DNA of 64,000 bases. Origin: Caldovatus sediminis. GTDB taxonomy: Bacteria; Pseudomonadota; Alphaproteobacteria; Acetobacterales; Acetobacteraceae. Both the position numbers and the translations under genes were made by a program. The notes below the pieces were generated by a model, which worked only from the letters and a program-made list of their open reading frames with translations, was not told the DNA's origin and searched no databases. Positions 62,300 through 64,000 of this stretch are shown here, one piece after another. The stretch lies in assembly GCF_014644455.1 (NCBI RefSeq), contig NZ_BMKS01000003.1, forward strand, positions 89,930-153,929, in the 5' to 3' direction. Numbering within the stretch: the stretch's first letter is position 1; each line of letters begins with the position of its first letter.

Positions 62300-64000
62300 A
62301 TGTCGGATGGAGAAGCCCCTCGGCCGCGCCGCCGCCGGCTGCGCCGGATCCTGCTTGCCCTGGCGGGCGTGCTGGCGCTGGTCCCGCTCGGCGGCGCCGG
62401 GCTCGTGGGCTGGACCCTGCCCGGGGAAGGGCAGGTCCGGACGGGTCTCGCCGCGGCCGGCCTCGCCGCGCCGGTGCGCATCACCTACGACGGCGCGGGC
62501 GTGCCGCTGATCCGCGCGGACTCGGAGCGGGACGCCTGGATCGCGATGGGCTGGCTGCATGCGCGCGATCGCATGTTCCAGATGGACGCGATGCGTCGCG
62601 GCGGCGCCGGGCGGCTCTCGGAATGGGCCGGGGAGGGAATGCTGCGCTCCGACCGGTTCGTCCGGCTGCTCGGCCTCGCCCGCCGGGCGGAGGAGGACCT
62701 CGCCGCCCTGCCCGAGGAGGTCCGCGACATGCTGGAGGCCTACGCCGCCGGCGTGAACGCCTGGATCGCCGAGCGCGGCCGCTTCGCCGCCCCGGAGTAC
62801 CTGCTGCTCGGCCCGCCGGAGCCCTGGACGCCGCGGGACAGCCTGCTCTGGGGGAAGCTGATGGGCCTCTGGCTGTCCGGGAACTGGCGGGTGGAGCTGA
62901 GCCGCGCCCGGCTCCTGGCGGCCGGCCTGCCGGCCGAGCGGCTGCGCGACCTCTGGCCCGAGGACGCCAGCGCCGGGCGCCCGGACCTGCCGCCGCGGCC
63001 GGCGCCGGGCGGCGCGGCGCCGGACGGGCGAAGCGATGCCGCCTCGCCCGCCGGGCCGGCGGCGCCCGCTGGCAGCGCCTTGGCGGCGGCGCGGGCGGTG
63101 GCGGGCGGGCACCTGGACCGGCTCGCCGCCGCGCTGCCGGCCTTCCCCGCCGACGCGCCGCTGCCCGCGAGCGCGAGCAACGTCTGGGCGGTGGCGGGCG
63201 CGCGTTCGGCCTCGGGCGGGGCGCTGCTCGCCAGCGACCCCCATCTCGGCTTCGGCGCGCCGATCCAGTGGTACCTGGTGCGGGTCGAGCTCCCCGGCGG
63301 GCGTTTCCTCGCCGGCGCGACCAGCCCGGGCGTGCCGCTGATCGTGATCGGCCGCAACGAGCGCCTCGCCTGGGGCTTCACGACCACGCACTCCGACACC
63401 CAGGACGTGTTCGTCGAGCGTCTCGTCCCCGGGCGGCCGGATCATTACGAGACGCCCGAGGGGCCGCGCCCCTTCCTCGTGCGCGAGGAGCGCATCCGGG
63501 TGCGCGGCATGGCGGAGCCGGTCCCGATGCGGGTGCGCGAGACGCGGCACGGCCCGGTGATCTCCGACCTCGACGCGCCGGGGGGTGTCGGTGACGGCGG
63601 CACGGTGCTGGCGGTGGCGATGGCGAATCTCGCGCCGGGCGACACCGCCGCGGCCGGGCTGCTGGCGCTCAACCGCGCCCGCAGCGTGGAGGAGGCGGCC
63701 AGGGCGGCGGCGCTGATCACGGCCCCGCCGCAGAACCTGACGGTGGCCGACGCGGACGGGCGGATCGCCCTCTATCTGACCGGGCGGGTGCCGGTGCGGC
63801 GTTCCGGCGACGGGACGCTGCCGGCGCCCGGCTGGGACGGCTCGGCGGACTGGCAGGGGTTCCTGCCGTTCCCGGCGCTGCCCCATGTGGTGGACCCGCC
63901 GAGCGGCGTGCTGGCCAACGCCAACAACCGCGTGGCGCCCGCGGAGGGCACGGCGTTCCTCGGCCGCGACTGGTTCGGCGACTGGCGGTTCCGCCGGATC
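62300..64000 (+). CDS. Penicillin-acylase-family N-terminal nucleophile hydrolase, 3' end outside the window
   Basis: The frame is open from ATG 62300 to the window edge (567 codons). A basic N-terminus and hydrophobic segment ('ILLALAGVLALVPLGGAGLV') is a signal peptide or anchor. The alpha-subunit region has 'VRITYDGAGVPLIRADSERD' and 'GWLHARDRMFQMDAMRRGGA'. The beta-subunit would begin at Ser293 (codon 63176) in 'SASNVWAVAG', the autocatalytic cleavage site and nucleophile. 'LLASDPHLGFGAPIQWYLVR' and 'NERLAWGFTTTHSDTQDVFV' follow, as expected. Members hydrolyse amides such as beta-lactams or N-acyl-homoserine lactones in the periplasm. An insert of Pro/Gly/Ala near residues 230-265 is unusual. 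Confidence 0.9.
   Translation, partial: MSDGEAPRPRRRRLRRILLALAGVLALVPLGGAGLVGWTLPGEGQVRTGLAAAGLAAPVRITYDGAGVPLIRADSERDAWIAMGWLHARDRMFQMDAMRRGGAGRLSEWAGEGMLRSDRFVRLLGLARRAEEDLAALPEEVRDMLEAYAAGVNAWIAERGRFAAPEYLLLGPPEPWTPRDSLLWGKLMGLWLSGNWRVELSRARLLAAGLPAERLRDLWPEDASAGRPDLPPRPAPGGAAPDGRSDAASPAGPAAPAGSALAAARAVAGGHLDRLAAALPAFPADAPLPASASNVWAVAGARSASGGALLASDPHLGFGAPIQWYLVRVELPGGRFLAGATSPGVPLIVIGRNERLAWGFTTTHSDTQDVFVERLVPGRPDHYETPEGPRPFLVREERIRVRGMAEPVPMRVRETRHGPVISDLDAPGGVGDGGTVLAVAMANLAPGDTAAAGLLALNRARSVEEAARAAALITAPPQNLTVADADGRIALYLTGRVPVRRSGDGTLPAPGWDGSADWQGFLPFPALPHVVDPPSGVLANANNRVAPAEGTAFLGRDWFGDWRFRRI

Overview
The window is a very GC-rich bacterial chromosome segment, dense with genes that often overlap at NTGA junctions. 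Several features point to an alphaproteobacterium, most plausibly in the Acetobacterales/Rhodospirillales: a hopanoid locus (shc, hpnA/B/G/H/M), a BY-kinase exopolysaccharide locus, one bifunctional RelA/SpoT, and the order rpoZ-relA/spoT-acpS-lepB-rnc-era-recO-parC. The taxon is inferred from gene content and composition, because the window has no rRNA. No insertion sequence, integrase, prophage or CRISPR array is visible.

Layout. (1) 0-5.5 kb: a 5'-truncated TauD-type dioxygenase, two large membrane proteins (DUF6311 and GT39-like), and a YdcF/ElyC protein. (2) 5.5-9.4 kb, minus strand: a tight four-gene operon of a mandelate-racemase-type enolase and three subunits of an HcnABC/opine-oxidase-like dehydrogenase, a catabolic unit with unknown substrate. 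(3) 9.7-18.4 kb: isoprenoid and hopanoid genes. ispH-hpnH (+) converge on hpnA-hpnB-shc-hpnG (-), and hpnM (+) converges on mlaA (-). hpnCDE are absent. (4) 18.7-29.1 kb: csaA, gpt, tRNA-Gln, ppx/gppA, rlmE, guaB, an LLM flavin enzyme, a HAD dehalogenase, an RsmB-type methyltransferase, a GNAT protein and guaA. (5) 29.1-31.6 kb, minus strand: an MBL-fold hydrolase, mepA (apparently CTG-initiated) and a short polysaccharide-export lipoprotein.

(6) 31.8-48.2 kb: an exopolysaccharide/secretion locus. It holds a GumC/Wzc-like BY-kinase, galE, a GH16 glycanase without a signal peptide, an FkbM methyltransferase, two acyltransferases around a Wzy-like polymerase, a GT2, a type I secretion ATPase plus HlyD adaptor with two small unknown proteins, an outer-membrane beta-barrel and a WecG/TagA glycosyltransferase. 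No Wzx flippase, priming transferase or TolC is visible. The locus ends at a strikingly AT-rich patch (48.20-48.25 kb). (7) 48.4-58.8 kb: NYN/LabA protein, folK and the housekeeping run rpoZ to parC. (8) 58.9-64 kb: a small RTX protein (possible type I substrate), a convergent alpha/beta-hydrolase-TPR fusion protein, and a penicillin-acylase-family Ntn hydrolase that runs off the right edge.

How the genes fit together. Hopanoid synthesis, the HpnM/MlaA lipid-trafficking genes, polysaccharide export and type I secretion all concern the envelope. The most open questions are the enolase/dehydrogenase operon, the split export system with an embedded type I transporter, and the RTX/TPR-hydrolase pair.
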